Shown piece by piece: positions 51,850 through 62,407 of a stretch of DNA of 64,000 bases. The translations under genes and the position numbers were made by a program. The notes below the pieces were generated by a model that was not told the DNA's origin, ran no database searches, and was given only the letters and a program-made list of their open reading frames with translations. The stretch's first letter is position 1; every line of letters starts with the position of its first letter. The stretch is from JAPPLB01 sp965218555 (GTDB taxonomy: Bacteria; Acidobacteriota; Terriglobia; Bryobacterales; UBA6623): positions 1,054,001-1,118,000 of the forward strand of contig OZ244625.1 of NCBI GenBank assembly GCA_965218555.1. Reading direction: 5' to 3'.

Positions 51850-52680
51850 CTACAACTCCTCCAGTCGGTCCAGCGAACGCCGCGCCTCCGCGAGCGGGTC
51901 TCCTATGGCCTCATCTTCCCGCAATTCCATCACCAGCGGCACGTCCTCGGAGAGAGACCGCAGCAACTCCATCGTGGGCGCCCATGCAACCGTGCCGACA
52001 TCCGAACGCAACGGAAAGAGATGCATGTCCCGCTCGCCGTCATTGTCATGAACATTCGTTGAGCGGATGCGGTCTTTCATCAGCCGAAACTCGTGCGCGA
52101 CTCCGTCGTTCAAGTGCGCATGTCCGATGTCGAAGCAGAACGAGAGCGGTAGGTGGGTCAACTCGATCAAGTGCAGAAGCTGCCGCGCGGACGAGAGCTC
52201 GTTGGGCGTGTTCTCAACAAGAATCTCGACGCCGAGCTGCTTGCCGAAAATGATCAATTCATCCAAGCTGTTGAAGGCGGCATCCAGCTTGGCCAGATCA
52301 TACTCTTCATCCGCCATGCCGACGTGCTGCACCAGATAACGGAAGGGGATGGTGTCGGCGATCTCGATGGCCCGCTTGATCTCGTCAGTGGCCTTGATGC
52401 GCGGCACCTTGGACGTCTCCGTAATCGACACCACGGCGTGAGGGCCGCTTCGTCCCCACGCGTCGTCGTTGAACAAAGGGGAGTGGAGCGAGTGAACCGT
52501 CATCTCCGAGTCGCGCAGCCAGTGACTCAACTCTTCGATTTGGCTCTTGTTGCGGTAATCCAGATGTTGCCGTGCGCAGAACAGCTCGATCTCATCGATC
52601 CCACTTTGCAGAATACGGTGCAGCAGAGCCACCGTGACACGTTGTTCCACAAAGAGATAGCTCGAAAGGACGTGTCGCAC
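51850..52680 (-). CDS. Xylose-isomerase-like TIM-barrel protein (AP endonuclease 2 family)
   Basis: 276 residues. The strand ends carry the expected divalent metal ligands: a Glu in GVEILVENTPNELSSARQLL, Asp/His in LSFCFDIGHAHLNDG, His in STNVHDNDGERDMHLFPLRS and Glu in DVPLVMELREDEA, all characteristic of the xylose isomerase-like TIM barrel (PF01261). Such proteins are sugar isomerases, epimerases or endonuclease IV relatives; the substrate cannot be told. The start is GTG 52680. It heads the operon with asnS and ddl, which suggests a housekeeping rather than catabolic role, but this is a guess. Confidence 0.82.
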   Translation of the reverse strand: MRHVLSSYLFVEQRVTVALLHRILQSGIDEIELFCARQHLDYRNKSQIEELSHWLRDSEMTVHSLHSPLFNDDAWGRSGPHAVVSITETSKVPRIKATDEIKRAIEIADTIPFRYLVQHVGMADEEYDLAKLDAAFNSLDELIIFGKQLGVEILVENTPNELSSARQLLHLIELTHLPLSFCFDIGHAHLNDGVAHEFRLMKDRIRSTNVHDNDGERDMHLFPLRSDVGTVAWAPTMELLRSLSEDVPLVMELREDEAIGDPLAEARRSLDRLEEL

Positions 52681-53123
52681 AGGTCCCGCAGCATTTCAAG
52701 GCGGCCGTACCGTAACCCCGCCACAGATCAGGACTGATTGTAGCGGAATACAGCCCCGCGATGAAGCTGTACCCCGTGAGCGGCCCAAAACTGTTGTGCC
52801 GTGTCCGGACTGACGCCGTAATGTTCCCGGAAACTCTTGAACCTCATACCCATCGACGTTCGATGGCAAGCCCGCTTTGCCTTTCGGCGGTTTTGGGAAG
52901 ACCTGTTGCATCCGAGTCTGCAATTCAAGTGCGTCGATGACGAGGACGGAACCTAGTCCGCCTGAATCAGCCTCGGCTATCGCGAACTCGGCATCCGTGA
53001 CGGCGATCAAATCACCTGGTTCCGTAGCGGTTCGCACGCCGACTTACGACAAGATCATCCGGCCGTCCCGAAGCCGGACGCTTACCGTCAACTCGCTACA
53101 CTAAGTCCTTTACTGACACTCTT
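52681..53123. other. Intergenic stretch with possible gene remnant
   Basis: 443 bases between divergent genes. On the minus strand, two overlapping frames (about 52728-53037) have moderately protein-like stretches (MRFKSFREHYGVSPDTAQQF) but no complete family member; it may be a frameshifted remnant. The ileS promoter must lie at the right end. Confidence 0.35.
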
Positions 53124-56100
53124 ATGAGCGAGCAAAAGTTTCAGAAAGCGAAGCCGATCGTCAATTTCGCTGAGGTCGAATCCTCGATTCAGAAGTTCTG
53201 GCAGGACAACCGCATCTTCGAGAAGACGATCGAGAGCCGCCGGGGCGGGCCGAGCTTCACCTTCTACGAAGGCCCTCCTACGGCCAACGGCCTGCCGCAC
53301 AACGGGCATGTCCTGACACGCGTTTTCAAGGACGTGTTTCTGCGGTACCGCTCGATGACGGGCTGCCAAGTGCTGCGGAAAGGCGGCTGGGACACTCACG
53401 GCCTCCCCGTCGAAGTCGAGGTCGAAAAGGAACTCGGCATCCATGGCAAGGAGGCGATCGAGGAATACGGAGTCAAGCGCTTCATCCTGCGCTGCATGCA
53501 GTCGGTCTTCCGCTACACCGCCGAGTGGGAGCGGATGACGAACCGCGTTGGCTTCTGGGTCGACCTCGACGAGGCCTACGTCACCTACCACAAAAGCTAC
53601 GTCGAAAGCGTCTGGTGGGCGCTCTCGGAACTGTTCAAACAAGACCTGCTCTACCAGGGCCACAAAATCGTATGGTGGTGGCCGCAAGGCGGCACGGCCT
53701 TATCGTCGGGCGAAGTCGGCCTCGGCTACAAAACGGTCGATGACCCGGCCGTCTACGTCGCGCTCGAACTCGTTGACGAACCGGGCACGCACCTCGTCAT
53801 CTGGACGACAACACCCTGGACGCTGCCGTCGAATCAATACGTCGCCGTTCGGCCTGACTACGACTACGTGCAGGTCATTGACGGCGATCACAAGCTGATC
53901 GTCGCCGCCGCCTTGCGCGAGACGCTGGCGCAGAAGTTGGGACGCGGCCTGCCCGTCGAGCGCGGGTTCAAGGGCGAAGCTCTCCTCGGCAAACGCTACC
54001 GCCCTCCGCTTGACTATTACTTGGATCAGTATTGGGACAAGAAGGCCGAACGCAAGGACGGCGGCAGTGAGCCTGTACTCTGGCGCGTTCTCGCCGCGGA
54101 CTTCGTCGAGCTCGACCAGGGCACCGGTCTGGTTCACGAATCCCCCGCCTTCGGCGAAGTTGACTACGAGCTGCTTCGCAAGCACGCCGAGCGCTTCAAA
54201 GACCCGTCGGAGATCCCTCTGCTCTGTCCCGTCAAGCCCGACGGCACCTTCAACGAAGAGACGCCCGACATCCAAGGACAATGGGTCAAAGAAGCCGACA
54301 AGCAGGTTATCCGGACGATGCGCGACAAGGGCATCCTGCTGCACCGCGAAAGGTACCGTCACGACTACCCGTTCTGCTGGCGTGCGGATGACGATCCGCT
54401 GATCCAATACGCGCGCCCGGCGTGGTTTATCCGTACGACGGCGAAGATCCGGAACGCGGTCGCGAACAGCGACGCTGCCAACTGGCTGCCGCCGCACATC
54501 AGCACCGGCCGCTTCGGCGACTTCCTGAAGAACAACGTGGATTGGGCGCTGTCGCGCGAGCGCTATTGGGGCACGCCGCTGAACATCTGGCGCAACGACG
54601 AGACCGGGAAGATGCAGGCGCCGTCGTCGGTCAACGAAATTCTCGCGAAGAACCCCAACGCCTTCGACCATTTCTATCGCGACCGCGAGAAGGAACCCGA
54701 GCTTTCCGACCACCTGATGGTCCACAAGCCGTGGATTGACGAGGTCACGTTCACCGAGCCGGGCGAGCCCGGGGTGTATCGGCGCGTCCCCGAAGTGATC
54801 GACTGCTGGTTCGATTCCGGGTGCATGCCTTTCGCACAATGGGGCTATCCGCACCAGAACGAAGACAAGTTTGCGAACGCGTTTCCGGCCGACTACATCA
54901 CCGAGGCGATCGATCAAACCCGGGGCTGGTTCTATTCGCAGCTCATGATCTCGACGCTGCTGTTCGGTGAAGAGACACAGAAGGAACTCGGCCTCGAACC
55001 ACGGCCGTATCCCCACCCGTTCAAGACGTGCATCGTGCTGGGACATGTGACCGATCCCGAGGGCAAGAAGGAATCGAAGTCCAAGGGCAACTACACGCCG
55101 CCCGAGGTGATCTTCGACAAGATCGCCCAGGAGTTCGCGGTTATCGATTCCGAGGCCGAGGGCGTTGCCGTCGAGCCCGGCAACGCGGTCATCGCCCGCG
55201 CCGATCTGCAAGCCCTTGACCTGCTTCCGGGCGACGCTATGAAGGTCTATCGCTCGGATAATAGGGAGGCAGCCGTCACGGTGAAGATGCAGACAGGCAA
55301 GAAGCTGCCGCGCCGGCTGATCGCGCTCGCCAAGGCGGACCGCGATGCGTTGGGGCTGCGCCCCTGCGAGACCGGGATCAAGACCAAACCCAATGACATC
55401 CGGTTCCTGGCCAGCCGCGAGCGCGTGACGATCGAAAGTCCGACAGCCACCGCGCCGGGCGCCGACGCCTTCCGCTGGTTCTTTCTGGCCGGCAATCCGC
55501 CGTGGTCGTCGACCCGGCATTCACTCGCCAACGTGCGGACCATCCAGAAAGAGTTTCCGCTCAAGCTGCGGAACGTCTATTCCTTCTTCACGATCTACGC
55601 CAATATCGACGGCTTCGATCCCGTCACGATGAAGGGCCGGCCCGTCGCCGAGCGTGCGCTGCTCGATCGCTGGATCCTCTCCGAGCTCGCGATCATTGCG
55701 GAAAGCATCCCGCGGTTCATGAACGACTACAGGGCCTACGAAGCAGCCGGCGAACTCTCGCGCTTCGTCGACGGGCTCTCGAACTGGTACCTGCGCCGTA
55801 GCCGTCAACGCTATTGGAAGAGCGAGTTCGACGCCGACAAAGAGGACGCCTACGCCACTCTCTACGAGTGCCTGACCAGCGTCATTGCTCTCGCCGCGCC
55901 TTTCATCCCCTTCACGACGGAAGAGATCTATCAGAACATCGTCCGCCGCCCGAACGAAGGCGCGGCCGAAAGCATCCACCTGCGCAACTGCCCCGCGCCG
56001 AAGCCGGAAAACATCGACCGCGCCTTGTCGCAGGAGATGGCGGCAGTGCGAAACCTGGTGTCGCTTGGCCTGCGAGTGCGCACGGAGAACAAGCTCAAGG

Positions 56101-56774
56101 TTCGCCAGCCGCTTTCGAAAGCCGAAATCGTGTTGCCTGACGACGGCCTGCGAACGCGTCTCGAGCCATACAAGCACTTGATCGAAGAAGAGCTCAACGT
56201 GTACGAAGCGGCCTTCGTGCACGGTGACGAAGGACACGTCAGCTACTCCGTCCGACCGAACTTCCGCCGGCTCGGACCCCGCCTCGGCAAGATGATGCCG
56301 CTCGCGAAGAAGGCGTTCCAAGACGTCGACGGCGGTATTCTCCGCGGCCAACTGCTCAGCACCGGCTCCGCCGAGATTCAAGTCGACGGCGAGGTCCTGC
56401 AACTCGGACCTGACGATGTCGAAGTTCTCGTCGAAGCCGCCGAGCATTTCGCCGCCGCGGGAGATCAGACGACCGTCGTCGTCCTCAGCACCGACCTCGA
56501 CGACAAGCTTCGCGAAGAGGGGTTGTACCGCGAACTGCTCCATCGCATCCAGAACCTGCGCAAGGAACTCGACGTCGAATACACCCAACGCATCCGGCTG
56601 TCCGTGCAAGGTTCGGAGCGGCTGCGCCGCATCATCACGGCCAACAAAGACCACTTCACAGGCGAAGTCCTGTGCACCGAACTCCGCCACGACCAACCCG
56701 ATTGGTCGTCCGCAGAATCGCGCGAGATGACCATCGAAGGCGAGCAGACCGCCATTCTGATCGCTCAAGCGTAG
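53124..56774 (+). CDS. ileS: Isoleucyl-tRNA synthetase, type 2, with an unusual insertion
   Basis: A 1,216-residue class I synthetase. The HIGH box reads HNGH (residues 59-62) in GPPTANGLPHNGHVLTRV, followed by GGWDTHGLPVE, the pattern of eukaryote-like type 2 IleRS, which is usually naturally mupirocin-resistant. The large editing domain is in place (TTTPWTLPSNQYVAV). The KMSKS loop is ESKSKGN (about 650-656). Normally about 15-18 residues separate it from the Asp-x-Leu/Phe-Arg-Trp helix; here DAFRWFFLAGN comes at 781, so about 105 residues are inserted. The insert holds two similar halves, IARADLQALDLLPGD and LAKADRDALGLRPCE. A C-terminal tRNA-binding domain follows. All catalytic motifs are intact. 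Confidence 0.95.
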   Translation: MSEQKFQKAKPIVNFAEVESSIQKFWQDNRIFEKTIESRRGGPSFTFYEGPPTANGLPHNGHVLTRVFKDVFLRYRSMTGCQVLRKGGWDTHGLPVEVEVEKELGIHGKEAIEEYGVKRFILRCMQSVFRYTAEWERMTNRVGFWVDLDEAYVTYHKSYVESVWWALSELFKQDLLYQGHKIVWWWPQGGTALSSGEVGLGYKTVDDPAVYVALELVDEPGTHLVIWTTTPWTLPSNQYVAVRPDYDYVQVIDGDHKLIVAAALRETLAQKLGRGLPVERGFKGEALLGKRYRPPLDYYLDQYWDKKAERKDGGSEPVLWRVLAADFVELDQGTGLVHESPAFGEVDYELLRKHAERFKDPSEIPLLCPVKPDGTFNEETPDIQGQWVKEADKQVIRTMRDKGILLHRERYRHDYPFCWRADDDPLIQYARPAWFIRTTAKIRNAVANSDAANWLPPHISTGRFGDFLKNNVDWALSRERYWGTPLNIWRNDETGKMQAPSSVNEILAKNPNAFDHFYRDREKEPELSDHLMVHKPWIDEVTFTEPGEPGVYRRVPEVIDCWFDSGCMPFAQWGYPHQNEDKFANAFPADYITEAIDQTRGWFYSQLMISTLLFGEETQKELGLEPRPYPHPFKTCIVLGHVTDPEGKKESKSKGNYTPPEVIFDKIAQEFAVIDSEAEGVAVEPGNAVIARADLQALDLLPGDAMKVYRSDNREAAVTVKMQTGKKLPRRLIALAKADRDALGLRPCETGIKTKPNDIRFLASRERVTIESPTATAPGADAFRWFFLAGNPPWSSTRHSLANVRTIQKEFPLKLRNVYSFFTIYANIDGFDPVTMKGRPVAERALLDRWILSELAIIAESIPRFMNDYRAYEAAGELSRFVDGLSNWYLRRSRQRYWKSEFDADKEDAYATLYECLTSVIALAAPFIPFTTEEIYQNIVRRPNEGAAESIHLRNCPAPKPENIDRALSQEMAAVRNLVSLGLRVRTENKLKVRQPLSKAEIVLPDDGLRTRLEPYKHLIEEELNVYEAAFVHGDEGHVSYSVRPNFRRLGPRLGKMMPLAKKAFQDVDGGILRGQLLSTGSAEIQVDGEVLQLGPDDVEVLVEAAEHFAAAGDQTTVVVLSTDLDDKLREEGLYRELLHRIQNLRKELDVEYTQRIRLSVQGSERLRRIITANKDHFTGEVLCTELRHDQPDWSSAESREMTIEGEQTAILIAQA

Positions 56775-57028
56775 GAGGATGACCGACGGGCCGCTCCCCG
56801 CGCGCCTCAGACACAGCGACGCGTGAAGCAATGAAACTGCTTCCCGTGCTCACCTTCGTAGAACAACTCAATCTGACAGCAAAGCCCTCCCTCATCCACT
56901 CGTCGGAGGGCTATCGGAAGAACACACATACATCAGAATAAGGCTCACCTTGTTCGATCGTCAAACCGAAATCGAGAAAGCCCTCCATCAACGTAAGTTT
57001 GGGTGAAGAGCAGCGGCTCTTGCCGGCC

Positions 57029-57265
57029 TCATGGAGCCGGATTGATAACTGCCGCCGGCGGGCGATGGAACAAGGCTTCTCGCAGTCCGTCCAGCACGCC
57101 TTCGAGCTTCGCCATGCGCTGCTCCAAGGCGTTCATGCGGACTTCCAGTTTGTCGATGCGGGAGTCCAGCCGGTCAATGCGCTGGTCGATGCGCCGGAAC
57201 CCGGCCAGAATCAACGCTCCGAGTGCAACGCCTACGCTGAGAATGCCGATCAGTTCAGGACTCAT
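57029..57265 (-). CDS. Small membrane-anchored coiled-coil protein (paralogue)
   Basis: 78 residues of the same design as the protein at 31164-31481. MSPELIGILSVGVALGALIL forms one membrane segment; then comes the heptad run RRIDQRIDRLDSRIDKLEVR, and the end KLEGVLDGLREALFHRPP matches its paralogue. ATG 57265 aligns with the paralogue's start; a GTG at 57325 would add 20 residues. It directly follows cysS on the same strand. Oligomerising membrane stalk; function unknown. Confidence 0.68.
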   Translation of the reverse strand: MSPELIGILSVGVALGALILAGFRRIDQRIDRLDSRIDKLEVRMNALEQRMAKLEGVLDGLREALFHRPPAAVINPAP

Positions 57266-57337
57266 GGCCAGATTGACGCGATAAGCATACCCCACCAGCG
57301 GCTCCGAAGGCAATCTCCACTTCACTGCCTCTTTATC

Positions 57338-58741
57338 CTAGGCCGAGCCGTATTTCCAGCGTGTGCCTTGGGGAGTATCTTCGAGGATGACGCCGCGGGC
57401 TTTGAGGCCGTCTCGAATGGCGTCGGAGCGGATGAAGTCACGGGCTTTGCGGGCGGCGATGCGTTCGGCGATGAGGGCTTCGATCTCTTCGGAGGGAACC
57501 TGCCCGGACTCCTCGGTCTTGAGGACATCGAAGATGGCATCGAAGAGTTCGAGGACTCGGTTGGCGTCGGCGACATTGTCCGCATGAAACTCACGGGCAT
57601 CCATCTTTGTGTTGACGTCTCGGATAAACTCGAAGACGGCGGCGAGCGCCTGGGCGGTGTTGAGGTCGTCGTCCATGCCGGCGATGAAGTTCTTGCAGGC
57701 AGCATCGGCAAACTCGATAACGAGGGGATTCCTGCCGTCGGGGAAACCGCCTTCTTCGAGACGCCGCTGGAAGTTGCGCAGGCGTTCGATGGCTGTTTGG
57801 GAGGCTTTGAGCCCGTCAATGGTGAAGTTGATCTGCTTGCGGTAGGGCACGGAGGCCAGAAGGTAGCGAATGGATTCGGCGCTGAAACCCTTGCCCAGCA
57901 AGTCACGGAGAGTGTAAAAGTTCCCGTCGGATTTCGACATCTTCCGGTTGTCGACCAGAAGGTGCTCGGCGTGCAGCCAGAAGCGCACGAAGGGTTTTCC
58001 CGTGGCGGCCTCGGATTGCGCAATTTCGTTTTCGTGGTGTGGGAAGACCAGATCGACTCCGCCGGTATGGATGTCGAAGCTCTCGCCGAGATACTTCATC
58101 GCCATTGCGGAGCATTCGATGTGCCAGCCGGGGCGGCCAGGGCCGAAAGTACTGTCCCAGACGGGTTCGCCGGGCTTGGAGGCTTTCCAAAGGGCGAAGT
58201 CGCGCAACTCGTCTTTCTCGTATTCATCCTGCTCGACCCGTGCGCCGGCCTGGATGCCTGAGGCATCCAGTTTCGAAAGCTTGCCGTATTCCGGAAAGCT
58301 TTGAATTCGGAAATAAGTCGATCCCTTGCTTTCGTAAGTGTGTCCCTTCTCGTCGAGAAGGCGGATCAACTCGATCATTTCGCCGATGTGCTCAGTAGCA
58401 GGAGTGACCCGCTCCGGAGATTCGAGACGAAGCGTGGCAGCGTCTTCCTTGAAGGAGGTTCGGTATTGGGCCGTATATTCACCGATCGATTGGCCGGCCT
58501 TGATCGAGTCGCGGATGATCTTGTCGTCCACGTCGGTGACGTTCATGACGTGGTAGACCTCGTAGCCGCGGCAGCGCAGATAGCGTCGCAGAATGTCCTG
58601 GAAAGTGAAGCTGCGAAGATTGCCGATGTGGACGTAGTTATAGACCGTGGGACCGCACGAATACATGCGCACCTTGTTTTCGTCGAGCGGCGCGAAAGGT
58701 TCGAGGCGGTGGGTAAGCGTATTGAAGAAATGCAGTGCCAT
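57338..58741 (-). CDS. cysS: Cysteinyl-tRNA synthetase
   Basis: About 467 residues. The class I HIGH box is within VYNYVHIGNLRSFTFQDIL, preceded by the zinc Cys in MYSCGPTV. GRPGWHIECSAMAMKYLGES and HHENEIAQSEAATGKPF are the conserved zinc/adenylate region, and the KMSKS loop is NRKMSKSDGNFYTLRDLL. It charges tRNA-Cys. ATG 58741 (MALHFFNTLTHRLEP) is the family-typical start; an upstream frame adds five residues. It sits upstream of the coiled-coil gene and 34 bases downstream of rnhA. Confidence 0.96.
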   Translation of the reverse strand: MALHFFNTLTHRLEPFAPLDENKVRMYSCGPTVYNYVHIGNLRSFTFQDILRRYLRCRGYEVYHVMNVTDVDDKIIRDSIKAGQSIGEYTAQYRTSFKEDAATLRLESPERVTPATEHIGEMIELIRLLDEKGHTYESKGSTYFRIQSFPEYGKLSKLDASGIQAGARVEQDEYEKDELRDFALWKASKPGEPVWDSTFGPGRPGWHIECSAMAMKYLGESFDIHTGGVDLVFPHHENEIAQSEAATGKPFVRFWLHAEHLLVDNRKMSKSDGNFYTLRDLLGKGFSAESIRYLLASVPYRKQINFTIDGLKASQTAIERLRNFQRRLEEGGFPDGRNPLVIEFADAACKNFIAGMDDDLNTAQALAAVFEFIRDVNTKMDAREFHADNVADANRVLELFDAIFDVLKTEESGQVPSEEIEALIAERIAARKARDFIRSDAIRDGLKARGVILEDTPQGTRWKYGSA

Positions 58742-58775
58742 GGGGACTTCGGGCACGGCAGGCCGTACCCCTACA

Positions 58776-59210
58776 TTAGCGGGCGGTTATGGCGGCTTCA
58801 CGCGCCAGTTCGTCGCAGCGGTTGTTGTCGGCGTGGTCGGCGTGGCCCTTGACCCAGCGCCACTTGACCTCGTGACGAGCAGCGGCTTCGTCTAACTTGC
58901 GCCATAGGTCCTGGTTCTTGACGGGCTGTTTGGAGACAGTTTTCCAGTCGCGGCGCTTCCAGCCGGCCATCCACTCGGTGACACCTTTCTTGACATATTC
59001 GGAATCAATCTCGATGGTAACCCGACAAGGCTCGCTCAAGGCGGAGAGGCCTTCGAGCACCGCGGTCATTTCCATGCGGTTGTTCGTTGTCTCGGGATCG
59101 GCCCCGGAGAGTTCGCGAGCGTGCTCGCCGTAACGCAGGACGGCGGCCCAGCCGCCGGGCCCCGGGTTGCCGAGGCACGACCCATCCGTAATCAACGTGA
59201 CGGATTTCAT
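58776..59210 (-). CDS. rnhA: Ribonuclease HI
   Basis: A 144-residue RNase HI that cleaves RNA in RNA-DNA hybrids. Catalytic residues are visible: Asp 9 in TLITDGSCLGNPGPGGWA, Glu 47 in NNRMEMTAVLEGL, Asp 69 in IEIDSEYVKKGV, and His/Asp in WVKGHADHADNNRCDELA. The basic protrusion handle (WKRRDWKT) is present, as in E. coli. Its start codon overlaps the stop of dus by four bases. Confidence 0.97.
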   Translation of the reverse strand: MKSVTLITDGSCLGNPGPGGWAAVLRYGEHARELSGADPETTNNRMEMTAVLEGLSALSEPCRVTIEIDSEYVKKGVTEWMAGWKRRDWKTVSKQPVKNQDLWRKLDEAAARHEVKWRWVKGHADHADNNRCDELAREAAITAR

Positions 59211-60226
59211 GCCGCTTCGGCAAGGCTTTTTTCGAAGAACCCGTCGACGGTCGCGAGGATCTCGTCGCTACCGCCGCAGCGATAAATGTCTTTGCGAAGG
59301 CGCGCGCCGTTGCGGACGCCGTGCGTAAAGCGTGAGGCAAACTGCTTCATCTTGCCGACGACATTGCCGGAGATCTTGTCGCTCTTTTCGACCAGGAGTT
59401 GATAGTAGTCGCGGAGCATGATGTAGCGCTCGCGCTCGGTGGGCTCGTCGTAGCAGCCGGTTTCGACATACTGCAGGATTTGGCGAAAGATCCAGGGATT
59501 GGTCGAAGCCGCACGACCGATCATCACTCCGTCGCAGCCAGTTTGCTCGTACATTCGAACCGCATCTTCCGGCGAGAAAATGTCGCCGTTGCCGATGACG
59601 GGAATCTTGACGGCTTGCTTGACCTCGCCGATCAGCGGCCAATCGGCCTGGCCGGCGTAGCCTTGCGCTCGTGTTCGTCCGTGGATCGCGACGGCTTGCA
59701 GGCCGCAGTCCTCGGCGATGCGAGCCACCTGCACCGCGACGATGGACTTTTCATCCCATCCGGAGCGGAACTTGCAGGAGAAGGGAATCTTCACCGCCGC
59801 TCGTACCGTGCTCAGAATGTCTTCGACCAGGGGCAGGTCGCGGAGCAGTCCGGACCCGCCATTGCATTTGACGACTTTCTTGACCGGGCAGCCGAAGTTG
59901 AGGTCGACCGCGTCGAAACCGAGGTCTTCAACGATGCGGGCGGCATCGGCGAGAACCTGCGGATCGGAGCCAAAAAGTTGCGCGGCGATCGGGTGCTCAT
60001 CGGGCTCGTAATAGAGGTAGTTGAAATTGCGTGATTCACGGCGCTCGCGTTTCCTGATAGCAAGGAGCCCGTTCGAGCTCGTGAACTCGGTCATGATGAG
60101 TCCGCAGCCCCCCAAGCCGCGGATGAAGCGGCGGAAGACGGTGTCGGTCACGCCGGCCATGGGGGCCAATACGACGGCGGGCTCGATGGACACAGGGCCA
60201 ATCGAGAATGGGCTCGGGAACTTCAA
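59207..60226 (-). CDS. dusB: tRNA-dihydrouridine synthase
   Basis: A 339-residue FMN-dependent enzyme reducing uridines in the tRNA D-loop. VLAPMAGVTDTVFRRFIRGL starts the barrel, the catalytic Cys is in VDLNFGCPVKKVVKCNGG, and the FMN/tRNA-contacting segments IHGRTRAQGYAGQADW and VIGNGDIFSPEDAVRMYEQ are intact, with GVMIGRAASTNPWIF near the end of the catalytic domain. The length and sequence fit the DusB group best. It is coupled to rnhA by a 4-base overlap. Confidence 0.93.
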   Translation of the reverse strand: MKFPSPFSIGPVSIEPAVVLAPMAGVTDTVFRRFIRGLGGCGLIMTEFTSSNGLLAIRKRERRESRNFNYLYYEPDEHPIAAQLFGSDPQVLADAARIVEDLGFDAVDLNFGCPVKKVVKCNGGSGLLRDLPLVEDILSTVRAAVKIPFSCKFRSGWDEKSIVAVQVARIAEDCGLQAVAIHGRTRAQGYAGQADWPLIGEVKQAVKIPVIGNGDIFSPEDAVRMYEQTGCDGVMIGRAASTNPWIFRQILQYVETGCYDEPTERERYIMLRDYYQLLVEKSDKISGNVVGKMKQFASRFTHGVRNGARLRKDIYRCGGSDEILATVDGFFEKSLAEAA

Positions 60227-60332
60227 AGGTCCATTTTATCAGCGGTGTTACGATCTTCCCGCCTAAGCGTGTGCACCCACACACGCCTGGGCTCGAGAAC
60301 TTGCGGCTCGACGAGGCGGAGCGTTCCCGAGT

Positions 60333-62270
<1,938 letters not shown>

Positions 62271-62407
62271 TCAATGGATCTCCAACGGGGATTCAGAGCC
62301 TTCGAAAGGGATCATTCTTGGGGATTTCCAAGGGTTTCAGGGCTCGAACGAATTTCAACAATATACAACAGGGCCTTGGCCATCCGCAGCGGCGGAAAGA
62401 AGGCTCG

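Noticed and set aside
53700..55520. Long open frame (606 codons) antisense to ileS
   Set aside because: Arg/Val/Leu-rich translation with no family features; the sense strand is an unmistakable IleRS.
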